A DNA stretch of 64,000 nucleotides from Stenotrophomonas sp. ATCM1_4 (GCF_004348115.1 NZ_QPFB01000001.1:2280773-2344772); one strand, 5' to 3'. Counted from the stretch's first letter, positions 1 to 8,969 are shown. A program made the numbers and translations. Notes: generated by a model from the sequence alone, not told the origin.

Positions 1-335
1 TCCGGCGGCATCTTGCCGAACCACTTGGTGGCCTCATCATGCGGCATGGCGACCTGGATCTGCTCGCCGAACGCGGCCCCGGTGAAGTTGAGGTTGTCCA
101 TCACCTGCGCCTCGGTCAGGCCCAGGTCCTCGGCCATGCGCGAATAACGCAGGTACTTGAGCGAATGACAGCCGGAGCAGTAGCTCATGTAGGCCTGGGC
201 ACCGCGTTGCAGCGAGGCCTTGTCGCCCAGGTCGTTGCCGGCCTGCTGCAGCTTGCCCCCCTCGGCGGCATTGGCCGACACGCAGAACACCATCGCGGCG
301 GCCATGGCCAGCCGCACCATCCATTTGTCAGTCAT
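1..335 (-). CDS. petC: Cytochrome c1 of the bc1 complex (5'-part only; gene continues past the left edge)
   Basis: Membrane-anchored haem c subunit of ubiquinol:cytochrome c reductase; it passes electrons from the Rieske protein to periplasmic cytochrome c. The first 111 codons are present. They show an N-terminal signal peptide (about residues 1-23, ending ANA), then the haem-binding CSGCH motif at residues 53-57. The ATG at 333-335 overlaps the end of petB by 8 bases, which supports translational coupling and this start. It is the third gene of petA-petB-petC. The C-terminal part, with the haem Met ligand and membrane anchor, lies outside the window. Confidence 0.95.
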   Translation of the reverse strand, partial: MTDKWMVRLAMAAAMVFCVSANAAEGGKLQQAGNDLGDKASLQRGAQAYMSYCSGCHSLKYLRYSRMAEDLGLTEAQVMDNLNFTGAAFGEQIQVAMPHDEATKWFGKMPP

Positions 336-1587
336 GCGTCGTCACCCGTTCCGGTACCGGCTTGGTGCTGTCGAGCTTGGTCCAAACCGGCATGGTGATG
401 AAGAAGGCGAAGTACAGGAAGGTCAGCACGCGCCCCACCCAGGTCTCCCAGATCGCGGTGCCCGGGCCGGAACCGATCACGCCCAGCCATACGAAGCACA
501 CCGCCAGGATACCCAGCATCACCTTGGAAATCGGGCCGCGGTAGCGGATCGACTTGACCTTGGCCTTGTCCAGCCACGGCACCAGGAACAGGATGGCGAT
601 GGCCGAGAACATCACGATCACGCCGCCGAGCTTGTTCGGCACCACGCGCAACATCGCGTAGTACGGGGTGTAGTACCACACCGGCTTGATGTGCTCCGGC
701 GTCACCAGGCGGTTGGCCTCGGTGAAGTTGTCGTGTTCCAGGAACAGCCCGCCGAAGCCTGGCGCGAAGAAGATGATGAACGCCGCCAGCACCAGCAGGA
801 AGCCGACGCCCACCATGTCCTTGACCGTGTAGTACGGGTGGAACGGGATGCCGTCCGTCGGCGCGGTCGGCGACCAGCGGTTGCCCTTGGGCCCCTTCTT
901 GATCTCCACGCCGTCGGGGTTGTTCGAGCCCACCTCGTGCAGCGCCCCCAGGTGCAGCACCACCAGCAGCAGCAGCACCAGCGGCAGCGCGATCACGTGC
1001 AGGGCGAAGAAGCGGTTGAGGGTGGCATCGCCGGGCAGGTAGTCACCCATGATCCACTCGGTCAGGCCGTTGCCGATCACCGGGATGGCGCCGAACAGCG
1101 AGATGATGACCTTCGCGCCCCAGAACGACATCTGGCCCCAGGGCAGCACGTAGCCCATGAAGGCTTCGGCCATCAGCACCAGGTAGATCAGCATGCCCAG
1201 GATCCACACCAGCTCGCGCGGCTTCTTGTAACTGCCGTACATCAGGCCGCGGAACATGTGCAGGTAGACCACGATGAAGAACAGCGAGGCCCCGGTGGAG
1301 TGCATGTAGCGGATCAGCCAGCCCCACTCCACGTCGCGCATGATGTATTCGATCGACGCGAACGCCTCGGCTGCACTGGTCTTGTAGTGCATGGTGAGGA
1401 AGATGCCGGTGAGGATCTGGTTGACCAGGATCACCAGCGCCAGCGAGCCGAAGTAGTACCAGAAGTTGAAGTTCTTCGGCGCGTAGTACTCGCTGACGTG
1501 CTTGCGGTACACCGGCATCAGGCCCGGGGCGCGCTCGTTGACCCAGTTGGCCACGCCGGTGGCGGTACGGACGAGGATGTTGGCCAT
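328..1587 (-). CDS. petB: Cytochrome b of the bc1 complex
   Basis: Integral-membrane di-haem subunit of complex III with the quinol oxidation (Qo) and quinone reduction (Qi) sites. The 419 residues match full-length bacterial cytochrome b with about eight transmembrane helices. The four haem ligands fit His96/His197 (bL) and His110/His212 (bH), with the expected 13 and 14 residue spacings. The Qo motif at 302-305 reads PVWY rather than the classical PEWY. It lies 2 bases downstream of petA and overlaps petC, so the three form one transcription unit. Confidence 0.97.
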   Translation of the reverse strand: MANILVRTATGVANWVNERAPGLMPVYRKHVSEYYAPKNFNFWYYFGSLALVILVNQILTGIFLTMHYKTSAAEAFASIEYIMRDVEWGWLIRYMHSTGASLFFIVVYLHMFRGLMYGSYKKPRELVWILGMLIYLVLMAEAFMGYVLPWGQMSFWGAKVIISLFGAIPVIGNGLTEWIMGDYLPGDATLNRFFALHVIALPLVLLLLVVLHLGALHEVGSNNPDGVEIKKGPKGNRWSPTAPTDGIPFHPYYTVKDMVGVGFLLVLAAFIIFFAPGFGGLFLEHDNFTEANRLVTPEHIKPVWYYTPYYAMLRVVPNKLGGVIVMFSAIAILFLVPWLDKAKVKSIRYRGPISKVMLGILAVCFVWLGVIGSGPGTAIWETWVGRVLTFLYFAFFITMPVWTKLDSTKPVPERVTTHD

Positions 1588-1589
1588 GG

Positions 1590-2210
1590 TCAGGCTGCCC
1601 CCTGCGGATCGACACCGATGACGATGGTGTTGTCATCGGTGTAGTGATGCGGCGGCACCAGCAGGTTGATCGGTGCCGGCACGTCCTGGAACACGCGCCC
1701 GGACATGTCGAAGCGCGACTTGTGGCAGGGGCAGAAGTAGCCCCCCTTCCACTGCGCGTCATACGGCTCGGGGCGGATCTCGGCGACCATCTCCGGCGAG
1801 CAGCCCAGGTGCGTGCACAGGCCGACCAGCACGGAGATCTCCGGCTTGATCGAGCGGAATTCGGCATTGCCCTTGAGCACGTAGTCCGGCTGCTGGTCCT
1901 TGTTGCCGGACTCGGGGTCCTTCAACCGGCCATCAAGGCTGGGCAGTGCCTCGAGGATGGCCTTGGACCGCTTGACGATCCAGATCGGCTGGCCGCGCCA
2001 TTCCAGGATCAGCCGTTGGCCTTCCTGCAGGGCGCTGATGTCGGCGGTCACCGGGGCACCGGCCAACTTGGCCCGCGCACTGGGATTCCACGATTTGATG
2101 AAAGGTACAGCTGCGAAACCTACGCCAACTGCTCCGACCACCGCGGTGGTCGTTGTCAAGAACCGGCGACGCCCGGTATTGACTGGATCGTTTACCCCAT
2201 CGTTGGCCAT
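1590..2210 (-). CDS. petA: Rieske iron-sulfur subunit of the bc1 complex
   Basis: 2Fe-2S protein that takes the first electron from quinol at the Qo site and hands it to cytochrome c1. At 206 residues it is full length. A twin-arginine-type N-terminus (RRRFLT at 14-19) precedes one transmembrane anchor (about 21-39), and the globular domain carries the cluster boxes CTHLGC (132-137) and CPCHKS (160-165). It is the first gene of petABC; a candidate promoter lies about 90 bases upstream. Confidence 0.97.
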   Translation of the reverse strand: MANDGVNDPVNTGRRRFLTTTTAVVGAVGVGFAAVPFIKSWNPSARAKLAGAPVTADISALQEGQRLILEWRGQPIWIVKRSKAILEALPSLDGRLKDPESGNKDQQPDYVLKGNAEFRSIKPEISVLVGLCTHLGCSPEMVAEIRPEPYDAQWKGGYFCPCHKSRFDMSGRVFQDVPAPINLLVPPHHYTDDNTIVIGVDPQGAA

Positions 2211-2296
2211 CCGGCTCTCCGACTATTGATTAGGTAGCTTGAGGCTGCCAGCAGTCTGGGTGGGGACCAGCCTGCTCTGAAACGAATCGCACGCGA

Positions 2297-2325
2297 GTGT
2301 AACGGAACGCTTAACGCCCGCACAA
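2297..2325 (-). promoter_or_regulatory. Candidate sigma-70 promoter of petABC
   Basis: On the minus strand TTGTGC (2320-2325) is separated by 17 bases from TTACAC (2297-2302). It sits in the gap between the lytic transglycosylase gene and petA. The match is moderate, and no start-site evidence is available. Confidence 0.4.
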
Positions 2326-2384
2326 CGCGATCAAACACCAGTCCGCGGGATTTGTCACGACCCGCCGCAACACGTGGCCGAAGC

Positions 2385-3293
2385 TTACAGGCTGGAGGTA
2401 CGTTCGCCCCGATAGCGCTCGGCCAACTGGGCCACGCGCTGGACGTAGTACTGGGTCTCGCTGTAGGGCGGCACGCCACCATGACGGTCCACCGCACCTT
2501 CGCCGGCGTTGTACCCCGCCGCAGCCAGGGTCAGGTTGCCGTTGAAGCGACGCAGCAGCCAGGACAGGTACTGCACCCCGCCACGGATGTTCTGGTTGGC
2601 GTCGTACGAATCGGTCACGCCGAAGCGACGCGCGGTGGCCGGCATCAGCTGCATCAGCCCCTGCGCGCCGGCGCGGCTGAGCGCGGTGGGATTGAACGCC
2701 GACTCGGCATGGATCACCGCCCGCACCACCGCCTCCTCGACCCCGAACTCGCGCGCGGCGGCGGCGATCTCGGCGCTGTAAGCCTGCGTATTCAGGCGTA
2801 CCGTGCCGAAGTTGACCCGGGAGGTCACCCCGCAGGCATAGCAGCGTTCGATGTAGCTGTACTGGATGGTGCGGACCGGGCCGATGCTGGCGACCTGGCT
2901 CGGCCGGGTGCTGGAGTAATGCCGCACGCCGTCCTTCATATAGGAGTAGACCTGCCCGCTGACCACGCGCTGGGCACGACCAACCGTGGCCGGCGCCGCC
3001 GCCGGGGCGGGATTGCTGGCCGCGACCGGCGCCGGCTGGGCGGCGACCGCGTTGCCCCGGCCTTCACCGGTGATGGTCGGGACCGACGGCGCGACGGCTG
3101 GCGCAGGCGCGCGCGCGGGCTCACGCGCAGGGCGGTAACTGCTCACCACGCTGCAGCTGGCCCCGCTGATGCGGCGGTTCACGTAGTTCGGGATGCCGTC
3201 GTTGCCGACGCACTTGTACAGCGTGCCGGCACTGGCCGGCAAGGCGGCCAGTGCGGCGAGCAGAATGCCGGTGATCCCCAAAATCCCCTTCAT
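2385..3293 (-). CDS. Secreted lytic transglycosylase with DUF4124-like segments
   Basis: Predicted murein-cleaving enzyme of the SLT (GH23) family acting in the periplasm or outer envelope. Residues 1-22 form a signal peptide ending ASA. Two short DUF4124-like repeats (Tyr-Lys-Cys near 26 and Tyr-Ser-Tyr-Met-Lys near 116) flank a Pro/Ala-rich linker (about 57-105). The C-terminal SLT domain (about 175-295) has the catalytic Glu197 in HAES, then GLMQLMP and [11 protein letters not shown]. Cys28, Cys47, Cys151 and Cys154 could form disulfides. It stands alone between petA and the divergent miaB. Its exact role (septal, recycling or secretion-linked) cannot be told from sequence. Confidence 0.9.
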   Translation of the reverse strand: MKGILGITGILLAALAALPASAGTLYKCVGNDGIPNYVNRRISGASCSVVSSYRPAREPARAPAPAVAPSVPTITGEGRGNAVAAQPAPVAASNPAPAAAPATVGRAQRVVSGQVYSYMKDGVRHYSSTRPSQVASIGPVRTIQYSYIERCYACGVTSRVNFGTVRLNTQAYSAEIAAAAREFGVEEAVVRAVIHAESAFNPTALSRAGAQGLMQLMPATARRFGVTDSYDANQNIRGGVQYLSWLLRRFNGNLTLAAAGYNAGEGAVDRHGGVPPYSETQYYVQRVAQLAERYRGERTSSL

Positions 3294-3372
3294 GGCGGGG
3301 GAGTCTCCCAGCTTCGGCGAGGCTTGCCAAGTATTTGACGCGGCGTGTTCTCACCCAGCCGGCCGGGGCCGA

Positions 3373-3378
3373 TACAAT
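3373..3378 (+). promoter_or_regulatory. Candidate -10 element of miaB
   Basis: TACAAT preceded by GA lies 61 bases upstream of the preferred miaB start. No good -35 is seen at 16-18 bases. If used, transcription would begin near 3385, which argues against the in-frame ATG at 3391 as the start. Confidence 0.35.
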
Positions 3379-3438
3379 AGCCTGCTTCGAATGCGGCCCC
3401 CGGGCCGCCTGCCCGCCCACCCGTCTGGAATAAGCGCC

Positions 3439-4890
3439 ATGCCCGGGACGCCAGCCACTCCCTCGCCGATCACGGCCGGCCCTGCCGTGCCGCCTGCTGA
3501 AATGACCACTCCTGAATTGATTCCCCTGCCCGGCGCCAAGCCGAAGGTTGCCGGCGGTGCGCGCGGCAAGCTCTACATCAAGACCCACGGTTGCCAGATG
3601 AACGAGTACGACTCGGCCAAGATGGCCGACGTGCTGGCCGAGTCCGAAGGCCTGGAGCTGACCGACAACCCCGAAGAGGCCGACGTGGTGCTGGTCAACA
3701 CCTGCTCCATCCGCGAGAAGGCACAGGAGAAGGTGTTCAGCCAGCTCGGCCGCTGGAAGGCGCTCAAGGCCGGCGGCCGCGACGTCATCATCGGCGTGGG
3801 CGGCTGCGTGGCCTCGCAGGAAGGCGAAGCCATCGTCAAGCGCGCGCCCTACGTGGACCTGGTGTTCGGCCCGCAGACCCTGCACCGCCTGCCGGAGCTG
3901 ATCCGTGCCCGCCGCGAGCAGAACAAGCCGCAGGTGGACATCAGCTTCCCGGAGATCGAGAAGTTCGACCGCATGCCCGAGCCGCGCGCCGAAGGTGCCT
4001 CGGCGTTCGTCTCGATCATGGAAGGCTGCTCCAAGTACTGCTCGTTCTGCGTGGTGCCGTACACCCGCGGCACCGAGGTCAGCCGCCCGTTCGAGGACGT
4101 GGTGGTCGAATGCGCGCAGCTTGCCGCGCAGGGCGTGCGCGAGATCAACCTGCTCGGCCAGAACGTCAATGCCTACCGCGGCCCCTACGGCGACGGCGAG
4201 ATCGCCGACCTGGGCCTGCTGATCCGCACCCTGGCCGAGATCGACGGCATCGGCCGCATCCGCTTCACCACCTCGCACCCGCTGGAGTTCAGCGACTCGC
4301 TGGTCGACGCCTACCGCGACGTGCCCAAGCTGGCCAACTACCTGCACCTGCCGGTGCAGGCCGGCAGCGACCGCATCCTCAGCGCCATGAAGCGTGGCTA
4401 CACCGCGCTGGAGTTCAAGGCCAAGATCCGCAAGCTGCGCGCGGTGCGCCCGGACATCTCGATCAGCTCGGACTTCATCGTCGGCTTCCCCGGCGAGACC
4501 GACGCCGACTTCGAGAAGACCATGAAGCTGATCGAGGACGTGGGCTTCGACCAGAGCTTCTCCTTCATCTACTCGCGTCGCCCGGGCACCCCGGCCGCCG
4601 ACCTGGAGGACACGATCAGCGACGCCGAGAAGCATGCGCGCCTGTCGCGCCTGCAGGCCCGCATCAACGCGCATGCCGCCACCATTTCCACTGCGATGGT
4701 GGGAACCGTGCAGTCGGTACTGGTCGACGGCCCTTCGCGCAAGGACCCGAACGAACTGACCGGCAAGACCGAGAACATGCGTTCGGTGAACTTCGCCGGC
4801 CATGCCCGCCTGGTCGGGCAGTTCGTCGACGTGCTGATCACCGAGGCCTTGAGCAACTCGTTGCGCGGCCGGGTCGTCACCCCGACGTAA
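3439..4890 (+). CDS. miaB: tRNA-2-methylthio-N6-dimethylallyladenosine synthase
   Basis: Radical-SAM methylthiotransferase that modifies A37 of tRNAs reading UNN codons. The 483 residues contain the UPF0004 domain with Cys52, Cys89 and Cys123 (auxiliary cluster), the radical-SAM CxxxCxxC motif at Cys197/201/204, and a C-terminal TRAM domain. In-frame starts also exist at 3391 and 3502; 3439 is preferred because a GGAA stands 8 bases upstream and it leaves a normal leader. In many gammaproteobacteria miaB is followed directly by phoH-ybeY-corC. Here those genes come about 4.2 kb later, after a reversed TetR/ABC operon. Confidence 0.96.
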   Translation: MPGTPATPSPITAGPAVPPAEMTTPELIPLPGAKPKVAGGARGKLYIKTHGCQMNEYDSAKMADVLAESEGLELTDNPEEADVVLVNTCSIREKAQEKVFSQLGRWKALKAGGRDVIIGVGGCVASQEGEAIVKRAPYVDLVFGPQTLHRLPELIRARREQNKPQVDISFPEIEKFDRMPEPRAEGASAFVSIMEGCSKYCSFCVVPYTRGTEVSRPFEDVVVECAQLAAQGVREINLLGQNVNAYRGPYGDGEIADLGLLIRTLAEIDGIGRIRFTTSHPLEFSDSLVDAYRDVPKLANYLHLPVQAGSDRILSAMKRGYTALEFKAKIRKLRAVRPDISISSDFIVGFPGETDADFEKTMKLIEDVGFDQSFSFIYSRRPGTPAADLEDTISDAEKHARLSRLQARINAHAATISTAMVGTVQSVLVDGPSRKDPNELTGKTENMRSVNFAGHARLVGQFVDVLITEALSNSLRGRVVTPT

Positions 4891-4961
4891 AGGCCTGCCG
4901 ATCCCGGGTGAGCAGCGCCCGCCCGGGAGTGCATCCTAGCCGACAGCCGGACGTCACCCAG

Positions 4962-4979
4962 GAGCGCCCACAGGCGCTC
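4962..4979 (+). terminator. Weak hairpin downstream of miaB
   Basis: A perfect 7-bp stem GAGCGCC/GGCGCTC with a 4-base loop, 71 bases after the miaB stop. It is not followed directly by a T run (a T6 run is about 20 bases further), so it may end transcription only inefficiently or be incidental. Confidence 0.35.
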
Positions 4980-5045
4980 TTACGGGCCGGGCGCGGTCAT
5001 TTTTTCGCCATGCCGTTGAAAGGCCCGCCGTTGCTGGGCTACGCG

Positions 5046-5210
5046 CGGTTATCCACACCTTCATGCAGATTCGATCCACATCCAGTGTGGACAAGCTGCC
5101 CGCCCGTGGCACTTTTTTGACCGATGTGCCTGAAGCCTTGCAGCGCAAGGGCTGCAGCACGATATCCACAGCTTCGTCGCGTCCGCATCCACACCGCCTG
5201 TGGAGAACCC
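5046..5210. promoter_or_regulatory. Cluster of DnaA-box-like nonamers in the 4891-5214 gap
   Basis: This 324-base gap holds no convincing gene. Its right half carries one perfect DnaA box, TTATCCACA (5049-5057, plus), and five near matches: CGATCCACA (5072-5080), TTGTCCACA on the minus strand (5086-5094), ATATCCACA (5162-5170), GCATCCACA (5185-5193) and TTCTCCACA on the minus strand (5199-5207). Two pairs form inverted repeats TCCACA-N5-TGTGGA at 5075-5091 and 5188-5204. There is no dnaA, dnaN or AT-rich unwinding element, so it does not look like oriC. Binding by DnaA is inferred only from the motif. Confidence 0.5.
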
Positions 5211-5214
5211 GGTC

Positions 5215-6303
5215 TCAATCCAGCCGCTTGCGGAAACGCAGGATCGCCCCGGCCATCATCACCGTGCTGAAGGCCAGCAGCGCGACCACGCCGGGCCACA
5301 GCTCCCACAGGCTCGCCCCGCGCAGCATCACGCCCCGGATCAGGCGCAGGAAGTGGGTCAGCGGCAGCACTTCGGCCAGCCACTGCACCGAGCGCGGCAT
5401 GCCGGCGAACGGGAACATGAAGCCGGACAGCAGGATCGACGGCAGGAAGATGAAGAAGGTCATCTGCATCGCCTGGAACTGCGACTGTGCGCGCGTGGAG
5501 ATCAGCAGCCCCAGTGCCAGGTTGGCCACGATCAACAGGCCGGCGGCGATGAACACGTCGAGCAGGCTGCCGCCGATGGGCACGTGGAACAACCGGGTGC
5601 CCAGCGCCAGCACCATGCCGGTCTGCAGCAGGCCGATGATCACGTAGGGGATGACCTTGCCGATCATCAGCTCGGCGCTGGTCACCGGCGTGGCGATCAG
5701 CAGTTCCATGTTGCCGCGCTCGCGCTCGCGCACGATGGCCACCGCGGTGAACAGCACCATGGTCATGGTCAGGATCACCCCGACCAGGCCGGGGACGATG
5801 TTGACCGCCGAACTGCGCTGCGGGTTGTAGAAGCCCACCACGCTGATCGCGGTGGGCGCCAGCGGCTTGAAGCCGGCCCCATCGAACGGCATCCGTGCCA
5901 GTTGCGCGGCCGCGCTCTGCACCGCGTTGTCGCTGCCGTCGACCAGGATCTGCAACGCCTCGCGGCCTTCGGCCCGGCGCCGTTCGTAATCCATGGGGAT
6001 GACGATGCCGATGCTGATCTGGCCACGCCGCATCGCCTCCACCAGTTGCTGCGGGGTTTCCGCCTCCAGTACCGGCGCGACCACGCCGGTGGCGACGATG
6101 TCCCGTGCCAGCATGCGCGAGGCCGAGGTGCGCGCCTGGTCGGCGAAGCCGGCCGACAGGTCGCGCAGGTTGGTGTTGATCGCGTAGCCGAACAGCAGCA
6201 GCTGCATCACCGGGATACCGATGATCATGGCCAGGGTGATGCGGTCGCGGCGCATCTGCCGAAGCTCCTTGACCATCACGCCGAGCAGTCGTCGCAGCTT
6301 CAT
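5215..6303 (-). CDS. ABC-2 type export permease
   Basis: Membrane subunit of an ABC exporter of the YhhJ/YbhR type. The 362 residues have one N-terminal helix (about 24-44), a large extracytoplasmic domain, and five or more helices in the C-terminal half, the usual ABC2_membrane_3 arrangement. The ATG at 6301-6303 overlaps the stop of the ATP-binding gene by 4 bases (ATGA), fixing the start. Only one permease gene is present although related ybhGFSR-type systems carry two, so a homodimer is likely. The substrate is unknown; drugs or hydrophobic compounds are plausible because of the TetR and adaptor neighbours. Confidence 0.92.
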   Translation of the reverse strand: MKLRRLLGVMVKELRQMRRDRITLAMIIGIPVMQLLLFGYAINTNLRDLSAGFADQARTSASRMLARDIVATGVVAPVLEAETPQQLVEAMRRGQISIGIVIPMDYERRRAEGREALQILVDGSDNAVQSAAAQLARMPFDGAGFKPLAPTAISVVGFYNPQRSSAVNIVPGLVGVILTMTMVLFTAVAIVRERERGNMELLIATPVTSAELMIGKVIPYVIIGLLQTGMVLALGTRLFHVPIGGSLLDVFIAAGLLIVANLALGLLISTRAQSQFQAMQMTFFIFLPSILLSGFMFPFAGMPRSVQWLAEVLPLTHFLRLIRGVMLRGASLWELWPGVVALLAFSTVMMAGAILRFRKRLD

Positions 6304-7286
6304 GCGTCCTCCGCCGTATCCACGGCCCTGCCCCGGGTCGCGGCAACGAACACATCCTCCAGGCTCGCCGCCTGCGGATGCACCTGCGCGGTGATGCCCG
6401 CCGCCTCGAGTGCCCGAGTCAATGCCTCGCCGCCCTCGTCGTCGGCCCGCAGCACGCGCAAGCTGTTGCCGATCTGCGCGACGCTGATCACGCCCGGGCA
6501 GTCGGACAGCACGCGCGCGGCCTGCCGCGGCTGTGCCGCCTCGACCACCAGCGTGCGCCCGGCCAGGCGGGCGGTGAGTTCGGCCGGGGTGCCGTCGGCG
6601 ACCAGCGCGCCATGGTCGAGGATGGCGATGCGATGACAGCGCTCGGCCTCGTCCATGTAATGCGTGGACACCAGCAAGGTCGTGCCTGCATCGGCCAGTT
6701 CGAACAGCTTTTCCCAGAAATCGCGGCGCGATTCCGGGTCCACCGCGCTGGTCGGCTCGTCCAGGAACAGCAGCTCCGGCTCGTGCAGCACCGCGGCAGC
6801 CAAGGCCAAGCGCTGCTTCTGGCCGCCGCTCATGGTGCCGGCCAACTGCTTCTGGCGGTCCTGGAACCGGTACTGCTCCAGCAGCACCTCGATGCGCTGG
6901 CGCGCCCGCGCGCGCGGCAGGTCGTACACGGCGGCCAGGAACTCCAGGTTCTCGCGCACGCTCAGGTCCTCGAACAGCGAGAACTTCTGGGTCATGTAGC
7001 CGATGCGGCTGCGCAATGCCTCGGCCTGCTCGGGGATCTGCAACTCCAGCACCTCGATCTGGCCGGCACTGGGGGTCAACAAGCCGCACAGCATGCGGAT
7101 GGTGGTGGATTTGCCCGAGCCATTGGGCCCCAGGAAGCCGTAGACCTGCCTGCGCGGCACATCCAGGTGGATGTCATCCACGGCCTTCAGCGCACCGAAC
7201 AGCCGGCTCACGCCGCGCGCGCGGATCGCGATGTCATCCGACGTGGCGACGGCGCGCACCGGCGCGGCCGGTTCAACGCCGGCCAT
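6300..7286 (-). CDS. ABC exporter ATP-binding protein
   Basis: ATPase subunit partnering the ABC-2 permease. The 328 residues carry the Walker A motif GPNGSGKST (53-61), the signature MSGGQKQ (152-158) and Walker B LLFLDE (172-177), followed by the C-terminal extension usual in drug/lipid exporters. Its start overlaps the HlyD-like gene by 14 bases and its stop overlaps the permease start by 4 bases, so the operon is tightly coupled. Confidence 0.94.
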   Translation of the reverse strand: MAGVEPAAPVRAVATSDDIAIRARGVSRLFGALKAVDDIHLDVPRRQVYGFLGPNGSGKSTTIRMLCGLLTPSAGQIEVLELQIPEQAEALRSRIGYMTQKFSLFEDLSVRENLEFLAAVYDLPRARARQRIEVLLEQYRFQDRQKQLAGTMSGGQKQRLALAAAVLHEPELLFLDEPTSAVDPESRRDFWEKLFELADAGTTLLVSTHYMDEAERCHRIAILDHGALVADGTPAELTARLAGRTLVVEAAQPRQAARVLSDCPGVISVAQIGNSLRVLRADDEGGEALTRALEAAGITAQVHPQAASLEDVFVAATRGRAVDTAEDA

Positions 7287-8235
7287 CGTCCAGCACCTTC
7301 AGCGGCGCCCCGACCGGGAGCGTGGCGGCCTCCTTGCCCAGGCTGATCTCGGCGAGATAGCTCAGGCGCTCGGCGTCCTGGCCGGTCAAGGCAAAGTACG
7401 GCGTGAACACCGGTTCGCTGCGGATCATGCGTATCCGGCCCGGGTAGACCTGCGTGGCAGCATCGCCCTGCAACTGCACCTGCAGGGCATCCCCGACCTG
7501 GAGCCGGTTGCGCAGCGCCTGCGGCAGGTAGACGCGTGCATACGGCGCCTCGCCCACCAGCAGCACCGCCAGCGGCGCGCCCTGCGCGGGCTGGTCGCCC
7601 AGCTTGTAGGGGAGGCTGTCCACGCGCCCCGCGCGTGGCGCGACCAGCGCGAGCTTGCCGAGCAGCACCGCCTGCGCGCTTACGTTGGCCTGCGCCGATG
7701 CCAGCGCCGCTTCGCCCTGCGCCACCTGTTCGATGCGGCTGCCATGCAGCAGTTCGGCCAGCGCCGCGTCAGCGCGGCCGGCGTCGGCCTGCGCGCTCTG
7801 CGCCGCCGCCCGCGCGCGGTCCAGTTCGGAGGCCGCAACCAGCTGTCGCGTCCCCAGTGGCTGCAGCCGGGCGTAGTAGGCCTGCGCTTCGCGTGCCTGT
7901 GCCTGTGCGGCCCCCAGTGCGGCACGCGCCTGCGCGATGTCTTCGCTGCGGGGCCCGTTGTGCAGTTCGGACAACGCCGCCGTGCTCTGTGCCGCCTGTC
8001 CCTGCAAGGCGGCCAGCTGCGACTGTGCGTAGGTCAGCTCCAACTGCATCAGTGGCGCGCCCGCCGCCACCTGCTGCCCCTCGCGCACGTCGATCCGCAC
8101 GATTCGTTCCGACGCCGGTGCCGGCAGCGTCACCCGGTCCCATTCCAGCGTCCCCAGCGCCTGCGGCGCCTGCCCGCGACAGGCCGCCAGCGACAACAGC
8201 ATCCCGATGACAAGGAACCCACGCCGCTTGTTCAT
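7273..8235 (-). CDS. HlyD/MFP-family periplasmic adaptor lipoprotein
   Basis: Periplasmic adaptor that would connect the ABC pump to an outer-membrane channel. The 320-residue protein has a signal peptide with a lipobox (LAAC, Cys19), a biotinyl-lipoyl-like half near 43-66, a long Ala/Gln-rich coiled-coil hairpin (about 70-195) and a beta-barrel part near 200-300. It overlaps the tetR stop by 4 bases. No TolC-type channel gene lies in this operon; the OMP at 20818-22350 or a genomic TolC could serve. Confidence 0.9.
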   Translation of the reverse strand: MNKRRGFLVIGMLLSLAACRGQAPQALGTLEWDRVTLPAPASERIVRIDVREGQQVAAGAPLMQLELTYAQSQLAALQGQAAQSTAALSELHNGPRSEDIAQARAALGAAQAQAREAQAYYARLQPLGTRQLVAASELDRARAAAQSAQADAGRADAALAELLHGSRIEQVAQGEAALASAQANVSAQAVLLGKLALVAPRAGRVDSLPYKLGDQPAQGAPLAVLLVGEAPYARVYLPQALRNRLQVGDALQVQLQGDAATQVYPGRIRMIRSEPVFTPYFALTGQDAERLSYLAEISLGKEAATLPVGAPLKVLDDGRR

Positions 8236-8963
8236 GCCTTCAGCTCCAGTCCGTGCGCCAGCAGCGCCAATGCATGGCGTTGCACCGCTTCGGCGCCCAG
8301 GTCCTGGGCGCCGGACAACGACTGCCAGATGGGGGCACTGGCCAGCGGGAACATGGTCAGCCCCATCAGCGAGACCACCATCAGACGCGGATCCAGCTGC
8401 GGGTTCAACTGGCCATCGCGTTGCGCCGCGGCGAAACGCTCGACCAGCATCCGCGGCAGCACCGGGCCAACGCGTTCGATCATCAATTCGCGCAGCGCCC
8501 CCCCTTCACAGAGGATCTCGCGCACCCACAACGTCGGTAGCCACGGGTGCTCGGCCACCGCCCGCACCACGCCCCCCACGAAGGCCGCGACCAACCCCGC
8601 CACGCCTTCGCCCGCCTCCTGCACCCCGGCATGCACCTGCGCCATCACCGGCCACAGGCGTTCTTCCACCACGGCCTGTTGCAGCCGCGGCTTGTCACCG
8701 AAGTAGTAGTGGACCAGTGCCGGCGTCACGCCCGCACGCTGCGCGATGTCCCGCAGTGATGTCGCGGCGATGCCCTTGGCGACGAAGCATGCCAGCGCGG
8801 CATCCAGCAACTGGACGCGCAGGTCCGCCGCATCCTGCGTGGGGCGACGCCCGGGGGTGCGTTTGCGGGGCTTGCGGGACGATGCTGCGGGGACACCCGG
8901 CGCGACCATAGGGGCCTGCACAGCGGGGGCATCCACGGAGGGCTTGTCGGGCTTTCGATTCAT
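8232..8963 (-). CDS. TetR-family transcriptional regulator
   Basis: Probable repressor of its own export operon. A Pro/Lys/Arg-rich N-terminal stretch of about 40 residues precedes a TetR helix-turn-helix (about 48-95), followed by a ligand-binding domain. As first gene of tetR-hlyD-ATPase-permease it likely autoregulates through the palindrome immediately upstream. The ATG at 8961-8963 directly abuts a GGAGGA, leaving no spacer; see the findings for the start problem. A later start within the first ten codons is possible. Confidence 0.9.
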   Translation of the reverse strand: MNRKPDKPSVDAPAVQAPMVAPGVPAASSRKPRKRTPGRRPTQDAADLRVQLLDAALACFVAKGIAATSLRDIAQRAGVTPALVHYYFGDKPRLQQAVVEERLWPVMAQVHAGVQEAGEGVAGLVAAFVGGVVRAVAEHPWLPTLWVREILCEGGALRELMIERVGPVLPRMLVERFAAAQRDGQLNPQLDPRLMVVSLMGLTMFPLASAPIWQSLSGAQDLGAEAVQRHALALLAHGLELKA

Positions 8964-8969
8964 TCCTCC

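Noticed and set aside
3121-4803. A 560-codon minus-strand frame over miaB
   Set aside because: MiaB on the plus strand has intact motifs; the opposite frame has no recognisable features.
5046-5210. The DnaA-box cluster as oriC
   Set aside because: No dnaA, dnaN or gidA neighbour and no AT-rich unwinding region; kept only as a candidate binding locus.
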